A DNA stretch of 64,000 nt from Bremia lactucae (GCF_004359215.1 NW_027152021.1:8941-72940), one strand, 5' to 3'. Positions 13,401 to 24,694 are shown, counted from the stretch's first letter. Translations and numbers: made by a program. The notes: a model not told the origin generated them from the sequence alone.

Positions 13401-14424
13401 CCGGTTCCTGGATACTCACAAGCGGCCTCATTAGCAAAATTACTGCTACCATTGAGCTGGCACAGCGGCAAGTGGACGATACAGCTTCGGTTCCTACGTC
13501 AGACTGTCTCACGGCCCGACGACTTGCAGACTGGGGGGACACTTGGAAGATCAGGCTTCGTAAGATTCTGTTGGCGACCACCAAGCAGGCGCGTCAAGGT
13601 TTGACAAAAAGATATAGGCAGCGGCTGCGTCGGTTATATATTCGGCTGGGACCAGCTCTCTTGGATGCACGTTCGTCTGAGGCTTCTCAGGTCCGTAGCC
13701 AAACCCAAAGACGCGATCACTCTAGCCTCATCGACACCTCGGTGGACCTTCGTAAAAAAGTATCGGAGTGTCGGCGACTATGGCAGAGGACCAAAAAGGA
13801 GCGACTGCTTCTTCAGTATACGTACTCCCCGGGAGAGACATCACGTCGCGTCTACACCCGGGTGTCGACTAGATTTCAGGACAACACTATCGTGTTCCTG
13901 GGTAGCAAAGCTCAGCTCGGGTCGAATCGGTCACAGGAATTGGCTGATGAAATGGCAGATGGCTGGGGACAGATTATGACTCACTCTTTTGCCCGTTTTG
14001 AAGAAACAGCCGCGTTTCTGGACAGAGCAGCCCCGCCAGCCCAAGTTGATGATTTTAGTGTAACGTCTTCAATTTCTACAGAAGATGTCAGTGCGGCCTT
14101 GAAGAGACTTAGACGTGGTAAAGCTGCGGGGCCGGACGAACTCAATGACACCTTTTACCGAGACTACGCAGCCGAGCTCGCACCTATTTCAGCAGCCCTG
14201 TATACCCGGTGGCTGGAGTGCAGCGTGCTGCTGGCTTCGTTTGAAGAAACAAACACCCAGTGCCTTAAGAAAACTGCGGCGTCTGCCTTGCCACTGGATC
14301 ATCGCCTGATCGTGTTTCTTAACAGCGACTACAAATTATTTACCCAGATTCTGTCATTTTGAGTGCGGCCTCTGCTGTCGCGAATCATTTCGCTAGCCCA
14401 AGTTGGATTCGTCCCGCAGCGTTC
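10450..14424. repeat. Second copy of 3,975-bp duplicated segment
   Basis: Repeats 6474-10448 base for base as far as I can see. Beyond 14424 the sequence carries on into the RT core, so this copy is the one in its natural right-hand context, and 6474 is the natural left-hand context. Confidence 0.95.
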
Positions 14425-15470
14425 GATCCACACAGCGTTGGATATATCCAAGGCGGTACGTAAAGCAGCAAGGGAGACAGTGATCTTCACGGAGCCATTG
14501 CTTTGCTCCTCGACTTTGCAAAGGCTTACGACACGCTGCAACGTCCTTACCTACTTTCCGCTTTGAAGTGGCATGGATTTTCGTCTCGATTTGTTTCGAA
14601 AGTGGAGGCATTACATCGCGGCACAACGTGTCGATTTATCGTGAATGGATACCGATCTCGTCGACGGGAAGTCAACTGTGGGATTCGGCAGAGGTTCCCA
14701 CTTGCGCCACTTCTCTTTATCCTCGCCCTCGATAGTGTTTATCGTGTGGTCCAAGAGAGAATGGACATTGGTGGGGTGCCACTTAAATCTGGAGCGGATC
14801 GCAGAATTCAAAGTTTCGGGATACTTTATGACACGCCGTCTACCTGCGTGATTGGGCTACAGTTACGCAGGTTGCAACAATTTTGATTTATCTAGCGTCT
14901 CCGGCCTGCTGATCAACCGCTCAAAGTCAATGATCATTTCCCTGGACCGTCGCGGGTCAGCATTGCCTCTTATCACTTGTGGCCTAACACTCCTGACTTC
15001 AGGCGAATCCTGCCGTTGTCTTGGTGTAATGGTGGGTCAACAGGATGTGGTGGCGGATGATTAGAATAAATGCTTAAGATCTCTTTGGAGCCGGCTTGTG
15101 CTAGCCAGGGAGAAGACTCACACGATAGAACAACGAGCTCGCCTTGCCAGTGCCATAACGGTGCCCAAGATACTTTTCCTAGCTCGGCACTGCTGGCCTC
15201 CTCCGGCCATGGTCACCCGGTTGACGAATTTGATTAAGGGCTTTGTTTGGGGTGTCCGGGATGGTAAGCGGTGTAGACCTTGGGTCTCTTCCGAGACGGG
15301 TTCACTCCCGAAACAACAGGGTGGCTTTGCGGTGCCGTGTATTCAAATGGAATTGATGAATATGGCGGCTTTAGAAGTTGGTCAATGGGCAGCTACAGCG
15401 TCGTTGCGAGACTTACTGATTGGAGACTGCCTATGGGGGTCTGTAGCGTCTGAATCACCATAGATCACGC
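12789..15470 (+). pseudogene. LINE endonuclease and reverse transcriptase, second copy with RT core
   Basis: It repeats the endonuclease (about 12970-13330) and the RT entry frame (13472-14362), then adds the RT core. Visible are AQVGFVPQRSIHTALDIS (14396-14450), LLDFAKAYDTLQRPYLLSAL (14503-14570) and GIRQRFPLAPLLFILALD (14680-14730). The catalytic F/YADD box expected near 14815-14830 is destroyed; the frame there reads SGYFMTRR. A thumb-like region (EQRARLASAITVPKILF) follows at 15120-15460. At least five frameshifts break the RT, so it is a dead copy. Confidence 0.8.
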
Positions 15471-17100
15471 CTTGTTGGAGTGCAGACAAGCACCCAAGAT
15501 ATCGAGCGACGCTATGGCGTACCGGTTCCGAAATTGTTAGCCTTTCGACGGCTCAACACGCGCGCCGAGGTGACGTCAACGAAGTATGTAAAAGGGCCGT
15601 AGCATTTACTTTGAAAGCCGAGATCGACTATAGCACCGACGGAAGTGTTACTATTGATGTTCGACGGGTCATTGATGACAACCTTCGTATAGGAATGAGG
15701 GCTGAAGTAGCATCTTCGGGGAGGTTCGACAACAGGTGGATTGAACACGCCACGTTGACGGACATGTCATGGCTGCGGGACCGCAGAGGTACAACCTATA
15801 ATTTGAACGGTGCTGATTTTGCGCGAGGCACGAATTACCTGCGTGACATAATGTCTTGGACGGTATGCCAAAGTGGAATTATACGGTTCTCGGCACGGCT
15901 CGACATGGCAACCCAATCAATGGCGAAGAGACAACACTTTGGTTCATTCTGCCTCGCTCTTCTCTACATCTTTTCAGCACTCGTATATCGAGCAATTGAA
16001 CCGGGTTGCTTACTTGCGTGCTCTACCAAGGTTTATCGGTAACATCACTGGACACTTTACAGTGCAGGGATATCACCGACTCATTTCGATACGGGCATGG
16101 AGGGTGAAGTGACACCAGTCTCGTCGATGCCCGCATGCGATACAGCGGCGTCTAGCGATGGCGACACTCCTGACACTTTGGCGCGCACCCGGCGCTCACC
16201 CGCATAGTACATATCTGCACCGATAAATAATTATCCAGGCTATCTCCAAACACCGGTGCGATGAAGGAAAACGAATTCTCGAAAAGTGAGTGTCAAAGCT
16301 GGACTTTTAAGTGATTTCGGACGGGACACCACTTATTACATGGAGCGATATACGCCGGATACGTGCTTCTTTTGCCGACCAACGCACAAACGCTGTATCG
16401 CCTGAAATGCAACAGCTTCCCACTATGGAATTGGGCGAGCTAAAACATATCATACCCCGCACATGGGTGTTATCGGACCCTGCCTACCGCGGCACGACAT
16501 GTGTTTTGGACATGCTCAAGTGCGCGTCGTCACTAAGAGCTTCTTCTGGACAGGTGGCGAGCGCTTATAGGATCTAGCAAGACGGACTTCAACGTGTGGC
16601 CGTTTGGTCTGGATCTTCCAGAGGTTCCACACGCGGTTTGAAATGCGATTAAGCGTTCTTTTACGCAAGGTGATGAGATAAGGGCGCGAAGGATGCGGTA
16701 TTTCCGGCGGCTCAGGAACTCTGGCGTTTTGCAGCATCTACAACGATTCATGCCATTTGATCAGAGTGGCTAGCTGCATGGCGCAGGACACCGGACTCTG
16801 AGTCCAACATAATTACGGACTCGCTCGATGAAGAGCAAGAGCAGGCAATCCTCATGGAGGAACAAGCTTGTCGCAAGCTGCAGACCTTGCGAAAGCAAAG
16901 TTCACAGTGAATATCGATTCGCTCCTCAAAAAGGTTACGGGTCGCAGCTTAACTATCTGAACTTCCGGATCCAAGGCAAGGACGCCGGAGGAGCTCGATG
17001 CTCGCAACGCTCTTAATCAGCGATACCTTACGCCCAAGGTAATGACGCGAGATCAGTATTTGACGCGTTAGCGTGGTCAGGCCCGTAAAGCTTAGGTGAC
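15470..17100 (+). pseudogene. LINE C-terminal remnant
   Basis: A 143-codon frame at 15611-16042 and short frames to about 17000 continue the LINE orientation. No RNase H motif could be confirmed. Text near 16370-16500 (a pair of cysteines and HKRC) could be a residual zinc finger. Beyond 16800 I cannot assign the sequence. Confidence 0.4.
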
Positions 17101-18232
17101 CTCAATTAGGAAAATTCCGCTCGTTCTATTTTCAAACAAGTCAAAAAGCGAAAATGACGCTTCGTTTGAGACTGAATCCATCGAACACGCCGCCTCCGCA
17201 AAATTTGGTCGATAAGAGAGTCTGTTTATGTGGCTGATGTTCGTTTTGAGCAGAAGCTTCGCTTTGATTTCGCCAAGCTTAAGGCCAAAGGCCAGTTACG
17301 TTTAGCGTTTATTCCTCATAACGAGGATAGGCCTAGCCAATAATTAAGTGCTTCAGTTGCCCGCGCAACCATATTCGAAGCCGCACTGAGGCTAAAGATC
17401 CAACCATTCTTACTTTTATTGGTGGGAAGCGTCGTCTGACGCAAGTTGACCTCGAGTGAGGCGCTTAAAAACGTCGACGGCGTACGGACAATCTCACCGA
17501 AGAGGTACCACAGACTCCCAATAGTTTTCGAAGGAGGGGAGGTACTTAAACCACTCCACCAGATACTGGTATTAGTCCTTGCGACGAAGTCGCTTTAAGA
17601 ACTTCTCCACGGGAAACAGAAGAATTCCTCGGGGGTCAAAATCTCGGTGAAAGCGTTTGATGCTCTAACGTACGAGGTGCAACTTCTTCACGAGGGCTTT
17701 GCTCGCATTGAGGGTTCTTTTGACGCGGTCCGAAACGCAACAGCCTCGTTTAGAGGTCCAGCTTGACAACCTGGTGAGGATGCAGCAATCTGCGGCACGA
17801 CTGCCTGTCTCGCGCAAGCGTCTTCAAGTCCACGTGGTTAGGGTCTCGATATGGCTTAAGCAAGCCGACGTGGAACACTGGGTGTGAACGCAGCTTGCTA
17901 GGAAGGTTTATCTGGTAAGCTAGCTTCTTCTTAACGACGACCGTAAATGGTTCAATTTACGGTCGTCGCCAAGAGAGCCTAGCTTACACGATGAACCTTC
18001 CTAGCAAGCTACCGCATAAGAATTAGTAAACCTCCTGCCTTGGAAACAGCTTTTCTTATTGTTTGTATTGGCTATCAGCCATCGTGTCACGCTCATGTCT
18101 CAAGACATCAGAGCGCGTTGCGAAAAACTCGCTTACTTGTTTCCTAACGGTAAAAGAACTGATATCAGCAAGCCTATTGAGTAACCCCCCCCCCAAGCCC
18201 TGAACCACTTAGTGGTGTATCGTGAACGGAGT
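17100..18232. other. Unresolved degenerate DNA
   Basis: Short broken frames on the + strand (for example 17230-17340 and 17699-17887) look protein-like in composition but match nothing I recognise. It probably contains further transposon debris. A run of ten C at about 18185-18194 and the foldback at 17892-18010 are the only clear structures. Confidence 0.4.
17892..18010. repeat. 119-bp imperfect foldback (inverted repeat)
   Basis: The outer arms AGCTTGCTAGGAAGGTT and AACCTTCCTAGCAAGCT are perfect complements. A second paired block (GTAAGCTAG against CTAGCTTAC) and an inner block (CGACGACCGTAAAT against ATTTACGGTCGTCG) continue the stem, with unpaired interruptions of 6-10 nt. The loop is GGTTCA. 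It could be a MITE-like element or a recombination scar; no target duplication is evident. Confidence 0.85.
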
Positions 18233-18331
18233 GCGTGGATGGGTGAGACATTTGACATAGAACGTAGTGTAGCCTGAAGAGGCATGTACAGCTTTATCTA
18301 ACGCAAACTCCACTATCGGGAGCATTGAACT

Positions 18332-19040
18332 CTAGCGCTCTGGGGTGACAGCACACACACTGTGCAGAGCGTCTTCGATGACACGTTCGGTCTGACTATC
18401 AGTCTGCGGATGGTCTGCTTTGGACATGTCCAATCTGGTGCTATGCACTCGAAAAATAGATTTCAAGAATTTACTTGTGAAACGTGGATCTCGATCAGCG
18501 ACAATTGCCACAGACAAACCGTGTTGTTCAAACACGCGATCAAAAAAACAGCCTTGCTGTGTCTTCATTATGAATGGGATCAGGCACAGCCGCGAAATGA
18601 TCCATTTTGCTCAACCGGTCAACAAAGACCACGATGCCCGTGTTACCGGCCGAATCTTTTGGTAGACCAAACACAAAATCCATAATGGTGGACTCCCAAC
18701 ACCATGTGGGTACCGGCAGACTGGCCAGTCGCGCAGTAGCATGAGCCGAAGGTTTAACCCGTTGGCAAGTTTCGCATGCGCGAACGTATGTGTTAACCCA
18801 TTTGTAAAGCTTGGGCCACCAATAAATCTGGCTCACGGAGACGTAGAACTGTATTCTACAGAGATGACCACCAAGAACGGTATCATGTTCCTCATATAGG
18901 ATTCGATACACTAAATCCTCATGATGAGGAACAACGATGCGCGGAGTCTCCGCAGCATCCGTGCAATAAAGCAAAAGGTCGTTACTGATAGAAATTCGAT
19001 GTAACCTCGCACGCAAACGTGCCGACAATTTAACGTCCAA
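18332..19040 (-). pseudogene. Gypsy integrase domain
   Basis: The zinc-binding part is visible (a GGHLCR histidine, then CETCQRVKP), followed by MDFVFGLP with the first catalytic aspartate and FVDRLSKMDHF. After a frameshift near 18560 come VADRDPRF with the second aspartate and QTDSQTERV with the catalytic glutamate. It would insert the cDNA into the genome. The frame ends at 18332 and the break removes everything after the core. Confidence 0.8.
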
Positions 19041-19149
19041 CTAATGCTCCGAAGAGCTCGTAGCATAATTACACACTGTTAATCCTTGGCGTGAGCCGAA
19101 CAGATTAATTCAGTATTAGAAAACGTTATAGTCGTTAATTGAGAGATCC

Positions 19150-19605
19150 CTAATTCGGAATGCGAGATAACGCATCAGCCAAAGCATTCTGCTTGCCAGG
19201 CTTATATTTCACGTCGAAATTGTATTCGGCGAAAAATGAAAGCCATCGCGTCATTCTCTGTGATAGATGGGGCGACTTAGTCGCAGTGCGTAAAGACGCG
19301 TGATCTGTATATATCACCAACGGCTTAGAGCCAAGCAGATGAACTCTAAATTTCAGAAGAGCATACTTCATTGCAAGAAACTCTTTGGCATGAACTGAAT
19401 ATTTATTTTCCGCAACTTTTAAGCTGTCTAGACTCGAATGCAATTACATTTTCGCGCCCAACATTATCGGTTTGTTACCGATCACTGCCGATGGCAAAAT
19501 CCGATGCGTCACAAACGACGTTAAAAGGCCAATTTGAATTTGGCAGAGCCAGCATCGGGGTATGGATAAGACTATCCTTAATCGCTTTTGAAGCATCATT
19601 CTTGT
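19150..19605 (-). pseudogene. Gypsy RNase H domain
   Basis: NDASKAIKDSLIHTPMLALP and VVCDASDFAIG (about 19605-19480) are followed by VHAKEFLAMKYALLKFRVH, IYTDHASLRTATKSPHLSQR and YKPGKQNALADALSRIPN, ending at 19150. It degrades the RNA strand of the replication hybrid. This is the best-preserved domain of the element. Confidence 0.85.
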
Positions 19606-19614
19606 TCTTATTCA

Positions 19615-19868
19615 TTTAGTAAAAATATCAATATGGTAGTCCTATTAAATTACTAAATTATCGAAAAAAAATATTTATTTGATTTATTATATACATAAAA
19701 TAATGTTTTTATCGGAACTCCAGGTTTAGCGAAGACACAAACGCTAGTCATGCTTCCTTCTGATTTCAATTGCTTGGTGTCCATCTATATGGTCATCGGC
19801 CCGATGAACATATGAACCAATCTCACGCACAAGCTCACGTAACCCCAGCTTTAAAAATTTTGTGCTAG
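19615..19868. other. Foreign insertion inside gypsy pol
   Basis: The normal pol text KKGTDWC on one side and NDASKAIKD on the other should be nearly adjacent. Instead about 250 bp intervene: a very AT-rich 19615-19735 and a short open frame 19744-19860. No clear terminal repeats or target duplication were found, so its origin is unknown. Confidence 0.5.
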
Positions 19869-20419
19869 TACAGCACCAATCCGTACCTTTTTTAAGGAGA
19901 TTGGATAACGGCCTAGCCATATCAGCAGAATTCTCAATATATTTGTGCAAGTAGTTGGCGAGGCCAACCGCTTACGTAAATTCTTTGGATTCGTAGGAAT
20001 CGGCCACAACTATGGCTTTTACCTTAGCGGGATCCGCTCTAAGGCCGCGCTTCCAAATAAAGCACCTTATAAAGGGTGTCTCTTCTGCGCCAAAAATGCA
20101 TTTAGAGGCATTGGCATATAATTTATTTGTGCGCATGCATTCAAGCACTGCTCACAAGCGGTTCATAATTCTCCACATACAACCGACCCTGTTCCGCACG
20201 ACGGTGGGCAATAATGTCGTCAAAAAAAATAAGTCTGTGCATAACCTCAATGAGGACGGTACAGTTGCGTCACTATAAGATTATAAGTAGCCGGGGCATT
20301 GAAAAGCCGTTGTGGCATAATTAGCCACTCCCACAGCAAATCGCTTGGGGCGCTAACCGCTGTAAGCGGAAAATCACTAGCTCTCATGAGCTGATAATAG
20401 CCATCGACTAAGTCAAGTG

Positions 20420-20555
20420 CACTGTATCGTGCATCCCACCGTATTGTTCTAAAGAACATCCTTTCTAGGAATGGAGGTCTGTGCAGGCACTGTATCGTGC
20501 ATCCCACCGTATTGTTCTAAAGAACATCCTTTCTAGGAATGGAGGTCTGTGCAGG
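20420..20555. repeat. 68-bp tandem duplication inside RT
   Basis: Two apparently identical 68-bp units, 20420-20487 and 20488-20555, start CACTGTATCG and end TGTGCAGG. 68 is not a multiple of three, so the duplication itself breaks the reverse-transcriptase frame. Confidence 0.95.
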
Positions 20556-21368
20556 TATAGTTGCAGCATTAAGCTGCGCCATTTGCCGTTAGACCTTTTG
20601 ACACAAAATGTTGGTGTAGAATGAGGAGATTTACTTTTACGTACCATCCCGGCCTCGTGCTTAGAACGAAAGAAATCGTCAATGACGTCACACTATTCCT
20701 TTAATAAAGGCCACTGTCGAGTAACACAGATTTTGGTTTCAGGAACCATGTCAATTTTCTGACGGGCGCCTCTATTCGGAGCCCTCATTGAGACCCCCCA
20801 TAAAGACGGTTACTTTTGACGCGTAGCAGCAATGCGAGTTCTCAGCTCATGGACATAGCCCCCTAGGGCTCGTTTACCCTGACTAGTCGCTATGAGCCGT
20901 TATCGCATATGAAAAGCCTGATCCGGCGGTGCAAACATGCTAGTCATTTGCTGTGTCAGCGAATCCCATGCGAAAAAGTGACGTTAATAGACGTGCTGCA
21001 CGAGAGTGCCCATTCCAGGGCTCTACCTCCAAGCTTGGAAATGGCCATGACCACCTTTTGTCGTTCTGTTAAGGACAAAGCAGAGTCTATGGGCATCTCC
21101 ACCTGTTTTATTCAAAAGAGAGGTTTTGTCCCTCTTTACCCTTAAATATCTTAACGCTGACAACGAGAGGGTGAGCCTTAGGCTCTGGATCAGGTACAGA
21201 AATGTACCGAGTCAGCGCAGATGCCGCTAAGTGGCCCTTGACCTGTCTGATAAGAGAGGATTCGTATCGCATAAATGCCTTAAGCCTTCCATCCAGAACG
21301 GGAGAGTATGAACTTAATATGTTCTAGCCCAAACAAGGTTTTGAGCTTCTCAAACGCAGAGCGTTTCG

Positions 21369-21777
21369 TGTAACGGGGCACTGCCGACTTGTACTGCTCA
21401 GTGCAAGTGTTCCACACATCAATATCACGTACACTAGTACGTGCAGAGGAAGACTCTCTTTAAACCACTTGCTTAAAAGAGGGTTAAAAGTAAGCTGTAT
21501 TAATATAATTAAGTTCTTCTGTTTCTATCTATTGTCTACTGACTTAAAAATATACTAATACAAAACATGTAATAAAGTCTTATTTGTCTCTTTGCGCGCG
21601 TCCAGTGCTGACTGGACCGCGGAGCAAGTAGATATAATGGCCTATATCTACCAATGGATAAGCCTTCCGAATATTACTATGTAAAGTAATATTCCCCAAA
21701 TCTTATCTACCTTTTAATAAATATATCAATTAACAATCTTTAAGTGTTATTTTCATGTCACGATACACCCCGTTACA
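21369..21777 (-). repeat. LTR (5') of gypsy element
   Basis: 409 bp bounded by TGTAACGGGG and CCCCGTTACA, a 10-bp terminal inverted repeat. It shares long stretches with the LTRs at 37143-37578 and 41502-41929, including the CATGTAATAAAGTC, GGTAGATATA-type and CGTACACTAGTACGTGCAGAGG regions. The palindromic CACGTACACTAGTACGTG segment near 21425-21445 is shared by all copies. Confidence 0.85.
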
Positions 21778-22123
21778 TTTAGCCTCGGAAAGAAAGAAAG
21801 CAGATAATAAATGGGATTTTATTGATTAACTATTTTATATAGAATAAATAGGTGTTTTACCTGTAAAGTTAATGTACCACCACAACGGTTTCCTAACCGA
21901 GTACCCCATTACATATCATCTTAAAAGCATACTAGCCATTCCGCTCACCTTCTATATCGAAGGACTAAGTCACGTTTAGCGAGGACCCTACACAGCAGTA
22001 TTACTACTAGCTCTGAATATAAGTTTTTTTCAAAATTAAGTAATTTTGGTCGGCTAAGTTGAGACAAAAGCGATTCCATCGCCCCATCCACAAAGTATAA
22101 ACTCTCTATATGACTCTATTCAA
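21778..22123. other. Spacer between gypsy LTR and RPA43
   Basis: No gene seen. The part from 21828 on is inside the duplicated block and recurs at 25912-26207. A stretch near 21865-21912 reads like worn LTR edges (TGTACCACC and GTACCCCATTACA) but is not enough to call an element. Confidence 0.5.
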
Positions 22124-23064
22124 CTAGACGTGCTTACTTTTCTTATGCTTCTTAGCCTTCTTAGCCTTCACATCCTTGTATATGTTCTTTTTCTGCTTCT
22201 TCAAGTGCACCTTGTCTTTTCGAGTAAGTTCCGCAACTTCTTTAGTAACTTCTCTATCAGCATGTTTGTCATGCTTGTGCTTCTTAATCAACGTTTCAAC
22301 GGGTTCTGCAACCTTTTCGGTTTTCTTTGTCTTCGTCCTTTGAATCAATGGCTCACCCTCAGCTAAATTAAGATGCGAGACCGATTTTTTCTTCTTCGAA
22401 GGGATATCTTTCACAAATCCAGCTCCATCAAAGCGCATAGTGGCTTCAATTGCAATCATGCCACTTGCAACATGGACACTAGACAGAACAGTATAAAGAT
22501 AATTGGCCGTAAAATAAAAATATTTCTATCATGTGGTAGCAATCCCCTCACCGCAGCACTTTCACCTGGACATCATTCTCCACAGCGATCGAGGAGCCGT
22601 CTTTAGCAAGCCTTATTCAAATAAGTCCAATATAAGAGATTAGTTATGACAACCGCTTCCAAAGAGAAGCGATCTTCATACCAGCAATCTTGGGAATAAT
22701 TGTGCACATATCCAACGGGTAGTTCGGCCCCAGCTACTGAGCCATTAAATACGCCGGCTATAAGCATACCGATGTGGTTGCTGCCGATCTTATTGACAAC
22801 GCCACGAAGTATCATGCCTTTCTTAGGACGAAAGACCAATGCATCGGCTAGCACCTTGCAATGAATGTAGGGCATTTCGTTCACAATGACGCCGTAGGGC
22901 TTATCCAGCTGTACTTCACTAAAGCTCAGCACAACGCCTTTTAACGGCTCCGAATATTGCATAAGCTGGTCATTTAGATTTTGCTCGATACCAGCGCGCG
23001 CGTCTTCAGCGTGGCACGGTGAAAGGCTCACACGATGCCGCACTTTGCACAGCACAAACGCCAT
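22124..23064 (-). CDS. RPA43: RNA polymerase I subunit RPA43, first copy
   Basis: 265-residue product from three exons: 23064-22682, 22611-22552 and 22478-22124. Introns are 70 bp (GTATGA...AAG) and 73 bp (GTGAGG...TAG). The N-terminal part is the Rpb7-N-like tip (FVLCKVRHRVSLSPCH). The central part is an OB fold (LKGVVLSFSEVQL, FRPKKGMILRGVVNKIGSNHIGML). Exon 2 supplies the last OB strand (SSIAVENDVQVKVLR), and exon 3 is a lysine-rich tail that looks nucleolar. RPA43 forms the Pol I stalk and contacts Rrn3/TIF-IA. The start was chosen at MAFVLC because the in-frame methionine 11 codons upstream adds non-homologous residues. It is divergent from NDUFS8 with 149 bp between starts. It is duplicated at 26208-27148. 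Confidence 0.85.
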
Positions 23065-23213
23065 AGTGCTATTGGCTTTGCTTCCAATGAAAAACAATTA
23101 TTATTATTGAATTAAGTTGGTGTAAAGTAAAAAGACTAAACTTTTAAGTTGCACTGAAAGAGTCTGTTTTTAGGACGAGCGGCCCGCATAAACTACAAAT
23201 TCCCTTTTTTGCC

Positions 23214-23981
23214 ATGAATGTGATGCGGCTACGCCAATCCGCCGCGGCTTTAAGCGCCAAGCAAATTCTGAGTCGTACGGTGCCCGCTGCGATGAAAGAT
23301 TGTGTGCGCAATTTCTCAAACATCCCACCACAAGGAAAAGCGGACCCGAAGCCCACGTGGGGCGAGGTGATCGAGAAGATGTCCGACACTTTCTTCCTCT
23401 CGGACGTGTTCCGCGCTACATGGCTGGCTTGGGAAGTCCATGTTGAACGAAAAGTCACAATTAATTATCCATACGAGAAGGGAATGCTCAGTCCGCGCTT
23501 TCGTGGTGAGCACGCACTGCGTCGGTACCCAAGTGGCGAAGAGCGGTGAGTCCCGGTTAGTTCCGGTGGCAGAGTCCTGTTTAAAATCATTTTTCTGTGT
23601 ATTACGATTGCAGATGCATTGCTTGCAAGTTATGTGAGTCTGTTTGTCCTGCTCAGGCTATTACGATTGAGGCGGTACGATTAGCGAAGGAAATAGTGGG
23701 GCTGGAAAGAAACATTAATTGTGGTAATGTTGCTGTAGGAAACTCGTGCGGACGGCGCGCGTCGTACGACGCGTTACGACATAGATATGACCAAGTGCAT
23801 ATATTGTGGCTTTTGTCAAGAAGCTTGTCCCGTGGATGCTATCGTCGAGGGCCCGAACTTTGAGTTTGCCACCGAGACTCATGAAGAACTACTGTACGAC
23901 AAAGCCAAGTTGCTCGCAAATGGTGACAAGTGGGAGTTTGAAATTGCCAAGAATCTTTCGGTTGAGCAGCTTTTTCGCTAA
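23214..23981 (+). CDS. NDUFS8: NADH dehydrogenase (ubiquinone) Fe-S protein 8, first copy
   Basis: 211-residue product from three exons: 23214-23545, 23614-23674 and 23739-23981. Introns are 68 and 64 bp with GT-AG ends. The N-terminus is basic and serine/alanine-rich, as expected for a mitochondrial presequence. Two 4Fe-4S motifs are complete: [12 protein letters not shown] (Cys112, 115, 118, 122) and [12 protein letters not shown] (Cys151, 154, 157, 161). They hold clusters N6a and N6b of complex I, which pass electrons towards ubiquinone. The tail [16 protein letters not shown] sequence is typical of the TYKY subunit. The short second exon codes only the first ferredoxin motif. Duplicated at 27298-28065. 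Confidence 0.93.
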
Positions 23982-24137
23982 GCAATTGTACACATGACAG
24001 AGGGAGCTGCAAATTGAGCGTAGAATGATGGTCTTTCGAGACTGCGGGAAACGAAAGAGTGAATGAAGTTGAAAGCTTAAGAGTGGCGATACTTTATGCA
24101 CTTTAGATAGCCTTTGAAACTTCATTTAATAATTAGT

Positions 24138-24694
24138 CTACACATCTTCCGGTGGCGCAATTGTGAACTTAATCTTTCTAATAGTCTGGCCAGCAAATTG
24201 ATACTTCTTATCCGATACCCTCGATGTATCCGTGTCGTAAAAGTAATTGGTGCCAACCGTCTCTTCTAACTGTCCATACAATTCATACTCGCCAATTTTT
24301 AGCAACGGCGTCGCCGTGTCAATGCCCTAATCAATTCAATAACCAGGAAACCAGTCAATCTCGGATGCAGCAGGTAATTCTAATTAGTCTTCAGTACCTC
24401 AAGTGTTGCAGTGCTGTAATCATCAAACAAAGGATGATTCGTAAAGTCACACAGCTCGAGTACTACTAATATCTCCTCGTCACTGCTCTCATGATTATTA
24501 TTTTCTTCCGAGTCCACGGCAGAAGCCTCGTTCTCCAATTCGTCCACGTCCCCAGGGCTATTCACCTGCTGCGTGCACGTCGTGCTCTTCAGGCATTCAG
24601 TTTCTATTTCCGTCTCCATTTCCTCGACCAAATTTTCATTCTCGGTCAACTTCAGTCCCGTTTCCATCGCAGTTTCCAAACTCGTGCCGTTCAT
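24138..24694 (-). CDS. GTF3C6: TFIIIC subunit 6 / TFC7-like, first copy
   Basis: 161-residue product from two exons: 24694-24398 and 24326-24138, with a 71-bp intron (GTACTG...TAG). Exon 1 is very acidic (a run of glutamates and SSDEE) and ends in the first strand LVVLELCDF. Exon 2 gives GIDTATPLLKIGEYELYG and TVGTNYFY, the signature of the TFIIIC triple-barrel domain family (tau55/GTF3C6), here forming the last strands. It is a structural subunit of the Pol III factor that binds tRNA-gene A and B boxes. It is convergent with NDUFS8. The start codon is the first ATG of the open frame. Duplicated at 28222-28778. Confidence 0.78.

Larger units (their letters stand above)
5700..17100 (+). mobile_element. 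LINE (non-LTR retrotransposon), decayed, internally duplicated in the assembly
   Basis: Order on the + strand: ORF1-like coiled-coil pieces, an apurinic-type endonuclease, a reverse transcriptase, and a C-terminal tail. Every domain is interrupted by frameshifts or stops, so it cannot be autonomous. The segment 6474-10448 is repeated at 10450-14424, so the LINE is about 4 kb longer here than the real insertion probably is. Collapsed, it would be about 7.4 kb, a normal LINE length. The 3' end is unclear: recognisable RT-side sequence runs to about 16050, and fragments of a possible tail (CFFCRPTHKRC-like text near 16370) to about 16800. No poly-A tail or target-site duplication was found. Confidence 0.75.
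18233..21777 (-). mobile_element. Ty3/gypsy element with one LTR, truncated at its 3' end
   Basis: Reading down the - strand: a 5' LTR (21777-21369), gag remnants (about 21160-20990), reverse transcriptase (20650-20250), RT connection and RNase H (19950-19150), and integrase zinc and core domains (19040-18330). The integrase breaks off near 18300, so the C-terminal region, chromodomain and 3' LTR are missing. Stops and frameshifts occur in gag and RT. The LTR is the same family as those at 37143 and 41502. An unrelated segment of about 250 bp (19615-19868) interrupts pol between connection and RNase H. Confidence 0.85.
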
